Shown in pieces: positions 26,930 to 34,741 of a DNA stretch of 64,000 nt (its first letter is position 1; each line of letters opens with the position of its first letter). A program made the position numbers and the translations under genes. Source of the stretch: Thalassotalea algicola (GTDB lineage: Bacteria; Pseudomonadota; Gammaproteobacteria; Enterobacterales; Alteromonadaceae); assembly GCF_012932965.1 (NCBI RefSeq), contig NZ_JABBXH010000010.1, positions 22,284-86,283 on the forward strand. Direction: 5' to 3'. Below the pieces are notes generated by a model that saw only the letters and a list, made by a program, of their open reading frames with translations, was not told where the DNA came from and ran no database searches.

Positions 26930-28486
26930 ATGGATGCAAAAAAGTTACCTATTCGCTGCAGTATCGATGCGTTATTAGAAGACCTTAAAAACATAGAGCG
27001 AGAAGACTGGCTTGATCATTTTGTACCTGATAACTACTCAGGCGAATGGCAAATATTAACATTGCGCGGCCCTAAAGGAGAAACTCACCCAATTCGTCTA
27101 GCCTATTCAAATCCCAATCAGACAGAGTTTGAATACACACCTCTAATAAATTTCACTCCTAATATCCGTGCCCTACTAGAGCAGTTTAACTGTACAGTTA
27201 ACTCAGTACGACTAATGAAACTCACTAGTAAATCAATCATCAAGGAACACAGCGACTATGACTTAGAAATTAGTCAAGGTAACGCACGACTGCATATTCC
27301 ACTAGTAACCCACCCTGATGTCAATTTCGTAGTGAATAATCAAAAGACTGAAATGAAAGCAGGTGAATGCTGGTACTTAAATCTTGCGAAAAAACACTAT
27401 GTCGAAAATTTCAGTCCTCTCGATAGAATTCACTTAGTCATTGATGTCAAAGTGAATGACTGGTTAAGTTCTCTCATGACAGAGAAAGTACAAAACAATG
27501 ACACCCCTACACAACAAAAACTTTCAGACTTGGCTAAAACTTTGTTAAATCAAAATTTGCAGCCAGATACTTTAGAAAAAGAGCTTTCATTATTTGTAAC
27601 ATTGCTATTGAGCTTAACCCCTGAAAACTTAAATTCAAATACACATCAGAATACGCAAACAACACTGGGCGTTGCATTATCTCCTGAAAATGCATTTGAA
27701 TGTGCTAAAGACTTTATTCGAACAATTAAATTTATGAGGGGATTGAGCAGCGCAATAGTTAATAAGTCGAAACCAACAAACACTAAGCCAGTTGAAGTGA
27801 TTTATGCAGGCTGCGGACCTTTAGCTATTATAGCTATGCCAATAATTCTTTTGAATAAAATACCCATCAAATTAACGGTAATCGACATTCATAAGGCCTC
27901 AATTGACTCAGTACAATCGATTATCGAAAGTTTAGATAAAACACAGTTAATTAATGACTTTCTTTGTAATGACATTGATAGGTTCATCATTAAAGCAAAC
28001 GCACAACCAGACGTAATATTGCTAGAAATAATGCAAGCTGGATTAGAAAACGAAGCACAGGTCGCGCTTAGCAAGCACCTATTAAAGCAAGCACCTGAAG
28101 CAACTATAATTCCGCAGAAAATAGAAGTTGATGCTATATGGGTCGATCCAAAAATAGAATTCAGTACGGCAGATATAGAAGAGAAGCGACTTAAAAGAAC
28201 CCATTCACAAAATATCTTAGCGGTAGATAAAGATTTGCTGCTTAACTTACCAACTAAAGCAACATATATAGAATGTAAAGATATCTATGTACCACAAGTC
28301 TTAGCCGACAATTATACAGCAATGCTGAAAACAGAAATTAAGATTTACGATGATATATCACTTAAAGATAACGAGTCGGGATTAACTAGCCTTAGAATAA
28401 TTCCTCACCAATTCACCGCCGGCGCAGACAATAAAGTTTCTGCCAAATACTACTTGTGCGAACATCCTTATTTCGACTTTCAATAA
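26930..28486 (+). CDS. Aspartyl/asparaginyl beta-hydroxylase domain fused to a PRMT-like methyltransferase domain
   Basis: 518 aa. Residues about 1-185 form an Asp/Asn beta-hydroxylase domain: KEHSDYDLEISQGNARLHIPLVTHPDVNFVV contains the HxD iron ligands and the Arg, and RIHLVIDVKVNDWL the distal His. After a linker (about 190-285), a class I SAM domain begins at EVIYAGCGPLAIIAMPI (motif I). It is followed by LTVIDIHKAS and PDVILLEIMQAGLENEAQV, where two Glu residues nine apart match the double-E loop of protein arginine methyltransferases. The N-terminal half is thus a 2-oxoglutarate/Fe(II) oxygenase and the C-terminal half probably a PRMT-like enzyme; substrates are unknown. It stands alone, 91 bp after the porin gene. 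Confidence 0.78.
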   Translation: MDAKKLPIRCSIDALLEDLKNIEREDWLDHFVPDNYSGEWQILTLRGPKGETHPIRLAYSNPNQTEFEYTPLINFTPNIRALLEQFNCTVNSVRLMKLTSKSIIKEHSDYDLEISQGNARLHIPLVTHPDVNFVVNNQKTEMKAGECWYLNLAKKHYVENFSPLDRIHLVIDVKVNDWLSSLMTEKVQNNDTPTQQKLSDLAKTLLNQNLQPDTLEKELSLFVTLLLSLTPENLNSNTHQNTQTTLGVALSPENAFECAKDFIRTIKFMRGLSSAIVNKSKPTNTKPVEVIYAGCGPLAIIAMPIILLNKIPIKLTVIDIHKASIDSVQSIIESLDKTQLINDFLCNDIDRFIIKANAQPDVILLEIMQAGLENEAQVALSKHLLKQAPEATIIPQKIEVDAIWVDPKIEFSTADIEEKRLKRTHSQNILAVDKDLLLNLPTKATYIECKDIYVPQVLADNYTAMLKTEIKIYDDISLKDNESGLTSLRIIPHQFTAGADNKVSAKYYLCEHPYFDFQ

Positions 28487-28492
28487 TGAAAG

Positions 28493-29119
28493 TTATAGCA
28501 GGCTTGCACCGAAGTCTCTAACCTCTTGATTCGGGTCTTGGGTCGCGGCATGTTGTATAAAAATTAATGCAACATCGTGATAGCTCAACCTAGCTAATGC
28601 CATTAGCGCTTCTTTCTTTATTTCACTTGACTGAGCTGACATTATTACTTGCCCTAAGATTATTGCAGACTCTTCGTTACCGACTTGCGCTAAACCTTCT
28701 ATAGAAGCCAGTTTAACAACGTTACTTCTATCTCCTAGCCCAATCGCAATATTTGTCGAAGCACCTTGCATTACAAAATGCTCTATCGCTACTAACTTTT
28801 CATCGTCATCACTTTCAGAATTAAGAATCGCTCTAGAAAAATCATTCGCATCCATATACATAGCTTCTGGGTTTTCAGCAAGTAATGACCTTGTTGATGG
28901 AATATCCTGCCGTTGAGAATTCTTAGGTAAAGACACATTATCTACTTCAACTTCCATTAGTGAATTTTCTGGCAAATCAATGTTACTAGTTACTAATGCC
29001 TCAATATGCTTAGTTTCGCTTACTTCTTTTTCAGGACTTTCTGTATGAAGCAACAAATTAGCGAGCCAACCAACTAATGTCCCGAGTAAAAAGGCAAAAC
29101 ATAGCCCCACCCTATTCAT
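28493..29119 (-). CDS. Membrane-anchored HEAT-repeat protein
   Basis: 208 aa. One N-terminal transmembrane helix (residues about 5-23) is followed by a low-complexity acidic linker (about 25-95) and a C-terminal domain of HEAT/armadillo-like helical pairs (NVVKLASIEGLAQVGNEESAIILGQV, EIKKEALMALARLSYHDVALIFIQ, EVRDFGASLL). It is probably a periplasmic scaffold tethered to the inner membrane. It converges on the hydroxylase-methyltransferase gene with a 6-bp gap. No specific function is recognised. Confidence 0.72.
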   Translation of the reverse strand: MNRVGLCFAFLLGTLVGWLANLLLHTESPEKEVSETKHIEALVTSNIDLPENSLMEVEVDNVSLPKNSQRQDIPSTRSLLAENPEAMYMDANDFSRAILNSESDDDEKLVAIEHFVMQGASTNIAIGLGDRSNVVKLASIEGLAQVGNEESAIILGQVIMSAQSSEIKKEALMALARLSYHDVALIFIQHAATQDPNQEVRDFGASLL

Positions 29120-29301
29120 TTAAAATTCCTTAAAAATCTATTTGTTACTCTACAAAGCATACATTTTTGTCTAAATATTTTACAAACTGTTTATTGATTA
29201 TAATATAACCAACCGTAAGTGATTGTTTTTTATACATCGGCATGCTTTATGCACTGGTGAGTCCTGATATAAAAAGACAAACGAATAAAGTAAGGATAGC
29301 T

Positions 29302-30051
29302 ATGATTGATAAATTGAATAGAAAATTAAGAGTTTTAGTACTGACCTTGCTAATACCATTTGCAAGTCATGTTCATGCTGGCTTAATTGAAGCCAATGTA
29401 GGAAATCACTTATCTGGCTTGCTCGATGGTAGCTTAGTTGCCTTACCAGATATTAATAACGCACAGCTCGGCCAGCCACTGCCATTCGATAAAATTAATG
29501 GTGCCGATGAACCCCCATTGCTTCCACCACCACCAGATGTTCTGCCTGAGCCATTAGATCCAGGTCCTGTCAGTTGGTTGTTTAATTACGGTATTATTAC
29601 TGACACAATTTTAAGCGCTACGCTGTCGTTTGGCATCTGGGATTTAGATTCAGCATCATCGGGGTCACAATTGCAAGCCTTCTCTATGGGCGGTCTAGAT
29701 CACACCGCACCACTCGACGGACTATTTGAAGGTGCTGCAACCGTTGATAGCCAATATAGTGTATTTAATATTGCTATTGATGCAGCTCAATTTGCCGCTC
29801 TTGCCACAGGTTCATTTGGTGCTTCTTTGGATATAGGTGGAAGTGGCTTGGTGAGTCCTCTGTTCGGTCCATTTGCTGGACAAACAATTCAAACCCCTGG
29901 TAATGGCTTTGCGCTTATCTACTCTACATTGACAATTAATACGCAGGACTCTACCCCTCCACCGCCACCTGGACAAATACCAGAACCTAATATCATTGCT
30001 ATGTTTTTGCTGTCGTTGTTAGCACTAAGATTAAAACTTGCTAAAAAATAA
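29302..30051 (+). CDS. PEP-CTERM sorting-signal protein
   Basis: 249 aa from the ATG at 29302, chosen over 29242 because AAGGA lies 6 bases upstream and the signal peptide (RVLVLTLLIPFASHVHA) then starts properly. The C-terminus reads IPEPNIIAMFLLSLLALRLKLAKK: a PEP motif, a hydrophobic helix and a basic tail, the PEP-CTERM signal cut by exosortase. Two proline-rich segments (PPLLPPPPDVLPEPLDPGP and STPPPPPGQIPEP) flank the extracellular domain. The protein is expected to be exported and processed at the cell surface. The exosortase is not in this window. Confidence 0.8.
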   Translation: MIDKLNRKLRVLVLTLLIPFASHVHAGLIEANVGNHLSGLLDGSLVALPDINNAQLGQPLPFDKINGADEPPLLPPPPDVLPEPLDPGPVSWLFNYGIITDTILSATLSFGIWDLDSASSGSQLQAFSMGGLDHTAPLDGLFEGAATVDSQYSVFNIAIDAAQFAALATGSFGASLDIGGSGLVSPLFGPFAGQTIQTPGNGFALIYSTLTINTQDSTPPPPPGQIPEPNIIAMFLLSLLALRLKLAKK

Positions 30052-30060
30052 GGATTCAAA

Positions 30061-30447
30061 ATGATTAGCCGACGACATTTTTTACACAGTGCTGGCGCTC
30101 TATTTGCCGCAAGTGCAAGCTCAAGCGTATTTGCACTTCCTAAATTTTCTTCGTTAGAGCGTGAGGCTGTTTCTCAGCTAACACACTACCGAGAAAAAAT
30201 TGGCGACACGTTCTATGCAAGAGCCGAACATGGCACGCTTGCTTTAACTCTTGTTGATATTGAAGATCAATACGAAAACGATATATATCAACAATTTGTG
30301 CTGGTTTTTGATACTCAAGGAAATTCTTGCGCAGACGAGCTTTACAAGGTTACCCATGTAAAATCGTTTAATTCGAGCCTATTACGACTTGATAAAAGTG
30401 ATACCGATAATCGACTCGTTAAAAGTAGATTTTGTTTATTAAAGTAA
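30061..30447 (+). CDS. Tat-exported small protein, DUF6916-like
   Basis: 128 aa. The N-terminus MISRRHFLHSAGALFAASASSSVFA is a Tat-type signal with the twin arginine. The mature part (LTHYREKIGDTFYARAEHGTLALTLVDIEDQYENDIYQQFVLVFDTQG) resembles the DUF6916 pattern of small proteins encoded next to tail-collar proteins. That match is by eye and moderate. It lies 9 bp after the PEP-CTERM gene and 97 bp before the tail-collar gene, with its own AAGGA site. Function unknown. Confidence 0.68.
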   Translation: MISRRHFLHSAGALFAASASSSVFALPKFSSLEREAVSQLTHYREKIGDTFYARAEHGTLALTLVDIEDQYENDIYQQFVLVFDTQGNSCADELYKVTHVKSFNSSLLRLDKSDTDNRLVKSRFCLLK

Positions 30448-30544
30448 ATAATTAACAACTAAATATAAACGGCTGCAGTTAGTCGCAGTATTCTTTACGA
30501 AGTCAAAAAGGAATTGCTAAGCCACAAGGAAAAGAGGAATTATT

Positions 30545-31096
30545 ATGTCTGAACCATTTATTGGCCAAATTATGATGTTTGGCGGCAACTTCGCCCCAAG
30601 AGGCTGGGCACTATGTGACGGTCAACTACTATCAATTGCAAGCAACTCGGCTTTATTTTCCATCCTAGGCACTATGTATGGTGGTGACGGAAGATCCACT
30701 TTTGGATTACCCGACTTAAGAAGTAGAGTTCCAATGCACGCTGGCAATGGGCCAGGTCTTACTCCTAAGTCACTAGGACAAAAAAGTGGAACTGAAAACG
30801 TGACAATGACTACCAATCAAATGCCACCGCATAACCATGGCGTCACTGCAGTCGCGCAAGCAAATAGCACTGGAGGAAATGCGAATACCGCAGTAGGTAA
30901 TGTTTGGTCAAATGATGCCGGTTACTATTCTGCAACATATTCCTCCGATACCGATAGCTTAGCCCCGATGGCTAACCAAGCGATAAACGTGACTGAAAAC
31001 ACTATGGGGGGAGGTCAATCACAAACCAATTTGCCTCCCTATCAAGTCGTTAACTTCATCATTGCATTGGTTGGTGTATTTCCTTCAAGGAATTAG
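30545..31096 (+). CDS. Phage tail-collar domain protein (microcystin-dependent protein MdpB family)
   Basis: 183 aa. The N-terminus PFIGQIMMFGGNFAPRGWALCDGQLLSIASNSALFSILGTMYGGDGRSTFGLPDLRSRVPMH is the classic tail-collar domain (residues about 4-65). The rest is Asn/Gly/Thr-rich and ends in LPPYQVVNFIIALVGVFPSRN. No signal peptide is seen. Such chromosomal collar proteins occur without a phage and their function is not established. A single copy is found here, whereas tandem copies are often seen. It has a GAGGA site before the ATG and a strong terminator after the stop. Confidence 0.85.
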   Translation: MSEPFIGQIMMFGGNFAPRGWALCDGQLLSIASNSALFSILGTMYGGDGRSTFGLPDLRSRVPMHAGNGPGLTPKSLGQKSGTENVTMTTNQMPPHNHGVTAVAQANSTGGNANTAVGNVWSNDAGYYSATYSSDTDSLAPMANQAINVTENTMGGGQSQTNLPPYQVVNFIIALVGVFPSRN

Positions 31097-31111
31097 TTTA
31101 TACGATCATTT

Positions 31112-31138
31112 AGAGGAGCCTTGAGCTCCTCTTTTTTA
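31112..31138 (+). terminator. Intrinsic terminator after the tail-collar gene
   Basis: AGAGGAGC (31112-31119) pairs with GCTCCTCT (31125-31132) around a 5-nt loop, followed by a run of T residues. Confidence 0.9.
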
Positions 31139-31160
31139 TTGCAAAATTAATAGTTATTTT

Positions 31161-31628
31161 ATGGTAGTCAGTTTTAAATTAGTTGAGCCAAAACAGTCTC
31201 CTAGCTGTATTGAACAAAATTGGCTGCCGTATTTTGAGCAACAATTTTCAGCTATGCCAATACAAGTAGCCTCTCAACTAAGCGCTTTACAAGTAAAAGC
31301 TAAAGTTCGGGACTACTTTAATCGTTGGCCCAATCTAAACACCTATACAATAATTCGCCAAGGTGAAAGTACAGGCTGCATATTGATCGCTGCGGAAAAT
31401 GATGTGCTCCACATTATCGACCTTATTGTACTAACACAATTTCAAAACCAAGGAATTGCAAAGTCGACGCTAGAACAGGCTATCGCTTTAGCGTCTGAAA
31501 GACAGTGTTCGACTGTTCAACTATCTGTAGCAAAAGAAAATCATGCAGTTAACTTATATCGTGCCTTTGAATTCGACGTGATAGACGAGTCTGTTTCCCA
31601 TCTATCTATGGAGTTAAAATTAACCTAA
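31161..31628 (+). CDS. GNAT-family N-acetyltransferase
   Basis: 155 aa. The acetyl-CoA-binding region is VLHIIDLIVLTQFQNQGIAKSTLEQAIALA (Q-N-Q-G-I-A, about residues 90-110). QLSVAKENHAVNLYRAFEFDVIDES gives the C-terminal GNAT strand and helix. It follows the tail-collar gene after a terminator, so it probably has its own promoter. The acceptor substrate is unknown. The ATG lacks a good Shine-Dalgarno. Confidence 0.82.
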   Translation: MVVSFKLVEPKQSPSCIEQNWLPYFEQQFSAMPIQVASQLSALQVKAKVRDYFNRWPNLNTYTIIRQGESTGCILIAAENDVLHIIDLIVLTQFQNQGIAKSTLEQAIALASERQCSTVQLSVAKENHAVNLYRAFEFDVIDESVSHLSMELKLT

Positions 31629-31689
31629 AAACAATGCTTTAAAAAAGAAAAAATAGCAGTATCACAGCATGTATTTAATCAAGGAGAGA

Positions 31690-32385
31690 CTAGGTCGCTA
31701 ATTGATAACCGACATTACGCACTGTTTTGATAATTGCTGGCACCTTTGAGTCATCTCCTAGCTTTTTTCGAATCCGAGAAATGCGTAAATCGATTGATCT
31801 ATCTATGCCATCGTATGGGAGGCGAAATATTTTTTCGTGAAGCGTTTCTCTTTTTACGATATGGCCCACTTGCTTAGCCAATAACCATAGCAAATCGAAT
31901 TCAGCACTTGACAGTGAGACGTTTTCATTGCCATTCAATACCGTACGATTGCCTGCGTCTAACTTTATTTTCCCTTCAAAACAAAAGATACAAGACTCTT
32001 GGGTAACTTGCTGAATTTTAGTCTGACGTCGAATTTGAGCCCGCAAATGTGCCAATAAAACCCTAGGCTTTACCGGTTTGGCTAAGTAATCGTCCGCCCC
32101 TACTTCCAACCCCGTTACTTCGTCAATATCATCACCTAGAGCCGTTAACATTACGATCGCACCATTAAATGATGAACGAATATTTTTACAAATAGTTAAA
32201 CCATCAATATCAGGTAACATTAGATCGAGCACAATAACGTCAGGCTGGTGAAGATCGATATGCTCATTAATATGCTTACCATTGTGATAAGCAAACACCT
32301 GATAGCCGTTGGTCGACAAGTATTGCTCAATAAGTTGAGTCAACTCAACATCATCATCAATGATAAGTACGGTATTTTTATTCAC
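31690..32385 (-). CDS. OmpR-family response regulator, RstA-like
   Basis: 231 aa. The receiver domain (about 1-120) has the acidic pair IDDD, the phospho-Asp in DVIVLDLMLPDIDG (about residue 54), and the Thr and Lys of MLTALGDDI and LAKPVKPR. The C-terminal winged helix (about 132-230) includes LSSAEFDLLWLLAKQVGHIVKRETL and IDRSIDLRISRIRKKLGD. The matching kinase is five genes upstream in the same gene string. Two transcription units of the locus carry RstA-box-like direct repeats, which supports an RstA-type regulator. Confidence 0.88.
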   Translation of the reverse strand: MNKNTVLIIDDDVELTQLIEQYLSTNGYQVFAYHNGKHINEHIDLHQPDVIVLDLMLPDIDGLTICKNIRSSFNGAIVMLTALGDDIDEVTGLEVGADDYLAKPVKPRVLLAHLRAQIRRQTKIQQVTQESCIFCFEGKIKLDAGNRTVLNGNENVSLSSAEFDLLWLLAKQVGHIVKRETLHEKIFRLPYDGIDRSIDLRISRIRKKLGDDSKVPAIIKTVRNVGYQLAT

Positions 32386-32411
32386 GCCGGCTCCGTAAAA
32401 TTAATGGCTAA

Positions 32412-32717
32412 TCAAAGCGAAATTTTATTCGTTAAAACAAAGTCAGTTCTTAGTGGCGGCAAGTCAAATGCTAGCCATATTTTATGCGGTAACCGCCGGC
32501 ACTTATCGGGTTTAACCCTAGTAATCGTGAGCTTACCTGCCGAAAATTGCAAGTTAAGAGAATCATTGTTAGTACAGCCGTTAGACGTTACTCGAACATT
32601 GATTTTCTGATTACTAATCTCTACCCCATGCACTTTTAGCTCGCTACTCGCATGAGTTTCCGCTGTCCAAAAGACTAAACCCATAATTAAGATACCCGAC
32701 CAACCTATACGCATCAC
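32412..32717 (-). CDS. Small periplasmic protein with a conserved-looking cysteine pair (hypothetical)
   Basis: 101 aa. A signal peptide (residues about 1-24, ending ETHA) precedes a small all-beta-looking domain with two cysteines (TSNGCTNND and VKPDKCRRLP) that could form a disulfide, and an Arg/Pro-rich RRLPHKIWLAFDLPPLRT stretch. The family was not recognised. It lies 26 bp before the response regulator gene, downstream of an RstA-box-like site, so it is likely co-expressed with the regulator and might be a periplasmic accessory of the sensor. Confidence 0.65.
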   Translation of the reverse strand: MMRIGWSGILIMGLVFWTAETHASSELKVHGVEISNQKINVRVTSNGCTNNDSLNLQFSAGKLTITRVKPDKCRRLPHKIWLAFDLPPLRTDFVLTNKISL

Positions 32718-32793
32718 GTTACCCCCTGTCTATTCATTCACTTCAATTAAATATAATTCGCCAAGCGACTAACAGTGATGTTATTTAGCGTAT

Positions 32794-32810
32794 TGTATCC
32801 AAATGTAGCA
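32794..32810 (-). promoter_or_regulatory. RstA-box-like site upstream of the small periplasmic protein and response regulator
   Basis: The minus strand reads TACATTTGGATACA (32807 to 32794). It matches the E. coli RstA consensus TACATNTNGTTACA at all but one defined position. The 17-bp plus-strand string TGTATCCAAATGTAGCA is identical to the one at 36441. It lies 77 bp before the 32717 start. Confidence 0.65.
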
Positions 32811-32817
32811 ATGGAAA

Positions 32818-34176
32818 TTAAAACCGGTAAGTCAACGATGCTTCGATGCGTCGCCAGTCATCTTCTCCAAAACCTAGCTCGATTGTATTTTTGGAATAAT
32901 GGCCATTTAAACTCAAGCTAACATTGTCATTAAAATGGTATTTCACGCCCGCCCCAAAAGAAGTTTTATCTTCCTTTGACCAGTTAACGAGTTCTGGATC
33001 ATCAATTTTATAGGTTAGCGCATAATTGTTTAGTGAGATGTATGCACTTAACTGAGTGAATGGATAGTAATAAAGTGCAGCAAAGACAGTATTATTGTTA
33101 TATGAGAGAAATGCATCGTTTGCTCGCAGCTGTTTATGCCGTAACCCTACCGACGCTCTAAGTTTATCTGATAACGAATATGAGTACTCAAACCAAGGCA
33201 TGGTGGTTTTTGCATTGCTATAAGATAACGCTGATTGATAATGTTTTTGTGCAAAATCTACCGCAAACTTAAACTTATGTTGATGAAATGGCAGCGTTAT
33301 TGCAATACGCTCTCTGGTATCAGTTAACAATCGACGACCGTCATTGTAATGAATACTTACTTTTGCTCCTGCTTCTACTAACCAGTGATTTACTCGCAAT
33401 AGATAAATAGAAGTGTCGGCACTAATTCGGTTATATTTACTCTTTTTATCATCGTCAATCTGACGAAATTCTGTCGATAGATCACTGTCCCAAATAAAAA
33501 ACGTTGGTTGTTCAAACCAAGAAAGAGAATCTAAAGGCCGATAGCGATAGTTAGCATTTACAAACTCGCTTAAATAACTTGATTCTTTGCGGCTAGTTTC
33601 GTTTTCGCGGCTAACAATGTCATAGCCATCGGTATATTCAAAGTCACCAAATTCGGCGTCTTCCCAAAGTTGGTCATCTAAATCATCACTTAGCCATGAA
33701 CCATCTTCAAATTGATAGTCTTCAACAATTAATACCGGAAAGTGACTATTCACGACGTCGTGACCTAACGACGCTCCAACATCAAATACCCAACGATGCG
33801 CTGAAAGTGGTTTGCGCATTTTGCGCACTAAAATTTGTTTTAATTTCTCTAGTTTCTGCTGCTCTAACTCATTCAGCTGTAGAGACTCGATATACAATAA
33901 AACAGACTCTGCTCGTTCGTACTCTCTTAGCTTGATAAAGTTCAGGACCAACTCTAAGTTTATACGTTTATGCGTAGCATGTTTGTCGCGTAATTTAAAA
34001 AGTATATCAACAGCCTTCCAATGTTCCCCTGCCTTTCGGCTTTCAATGGCCTGCTTTAATTGAACGTTGCTTTTAGTTTTAGACCACCCTTGTGAGGGAA
34101 ACAAAGATCCTGCTAAAAACAATAGTGCAATCAAAGGTAGTCTAAAGTTCAATATCATCAATATCGTCGTCTTCAT
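32818..34176 (-). CDS. TPR plus outer-membrane beta-barrel protein (Slam/DUF560-like)
   Basis: 452 aa. A signal peptide (about residues 8-32) is followed by helical TPR-like repeats (about 35-115: LKQAIESRKAGEHWKAVDILFKLRDKH, RINLELVLNFIKLREYERAESVLLYIE), then a barrel of alternating strands to the terminal Phe (RRIEASLTYRF). This two-part layout is that of surface lipoprotein assembly modifiers (Slam) and related DUF560 proteins, which move substrates to the cell surface. The assignment rests on architecture, not a strong motif. Its start overlaps the acidic protein gene by up to 35 bp, showing translational coupling. Confidence 0.7.
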   Translation of the reverse strand: MKTTILMILNFRLPLIALLFLAGSLFPSQGWSKTKSNVQLKQAIESRKAGEHWKAVDILFKLRDKHATHKRINLELVLNFIKLREYERAESVLLYIESLQLNELEQQKLEKLKQILVRKMRKPLSAHRWVFDVGASLGHDVVNSHFPVLIVEDYQFEDGSWLSDDLDDQLWEDAEFGDFEYTDGYDIVSRENETSRKESSYLSEFVNANYRYRPLDSLSWFEQPTFFIWDSDLSTEFRQIDDDKKSKYNRISADTSIYLLRVNHWLVEAGAKVSIHYNDGRRLLTDTRERIAITLPFHQHKFKFAVDFAQKHYQSALSYSNAKTTMPWFEYSYSLSDKLRASVGLRHKQLRANDAFLSYNNNTVFAALYYYPFTQLSAYISLNNYALTYKIDDPELVNWSKEDKTSFGAGVKYHFNDNVSLSLNGHYSKNTIELGFGEDDWRRIEASLTYRF

Positions 34177-34741
34177 CTGTTACCAGTGGCACCTCGTCAC
34201 CCCAATTATCAATTTCAATGTCGAAGTCGGTTAGATCGCTATTGTCTAATTTATTAATTAGCGCCTCTTCTTTTCCCTTAATGCCGACACCTTGTTGATC
34301 TGTTAATTGCTCTTTAGTAGGAATACTGGGATTCACCACACTGCTTTTAATCGCACCTTGTTCGATTTCTTTATCAAGTTCGTTTAATTCATCATCCAAA
34401 AAATCAAAGCCGTCATCAAAAATAACATCTTCAAACTCGTCTTTAGGCGTTAACGTGTCTTTGGTTTCTCTGTCAAATTGAGAGTCGAAGAATTCACCTT
34501 GAAGAGTAGATTCAATATGCTGATTCGAATCCATTCTTTGTAATAGTTCAAGCTCTGAGTCAAGTAAGTCAAGATTTTGCTGATCAAAAGACTGCAGTAT
34601 TTTTGCTTCTCTGGCTTTTTCATTTAGCAACGCATTGGCTCGTGTTTCTGCCTCTATCTCAAGTAGTGCCTCATCAGTAGTACTGCTGGCAAATGCAGCA
34701 CTACATAACACACAGATCAATAGCAGTATCATCAACTTCAT
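34142..34741 (-). CDS. Highly acidic exported protein (hypothetical)
   Basis: 199 aa. An N-terminal type I signal peptide (MKLMILLLICVLCSAAFA) has no lipobox. The mature part begins with a charged helical stretch (about residues 20-75), then is dominated by Asp and Glu (DEFEDVIFDDGFDFLDDELNELDKEIE and a final EDDDIDDIEL). No family was recognised. Its start overlaps the kinase stop by 4 bp (ATGA type) and its end overlaps the Slam-like gene, so it is tightly coupled to both and may be a substrate or chaperone of the barrel, or a metal-binding factor. Confidence 0.7.
   Translation of the reverse strand: MKLMILLLICVLCSAAFASSTTDEALLEIEAETRANALLNEKAREAKILQSFDQQNLDLLDSELELLQRMDSNQHIESTLQGEFFDSQFDRETKDTLTPKDEFEDVIFDDGFDFLDDELNELDKEIEQGAIKSSVVNPSIPTKEQLTDQQGVGIKGKEEALINKLDNSDLTDFDIEIDNWGDEVPLVTDEDDDIDDIEL

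Noticed and set aside
30545..31096. Prophage remnant suggested by the tail-collar gene
   Set aside because: No integrase, capsid, tail-tube or lysis genes are nearby; such collar proteins occur alone in bacterial chromosomes.
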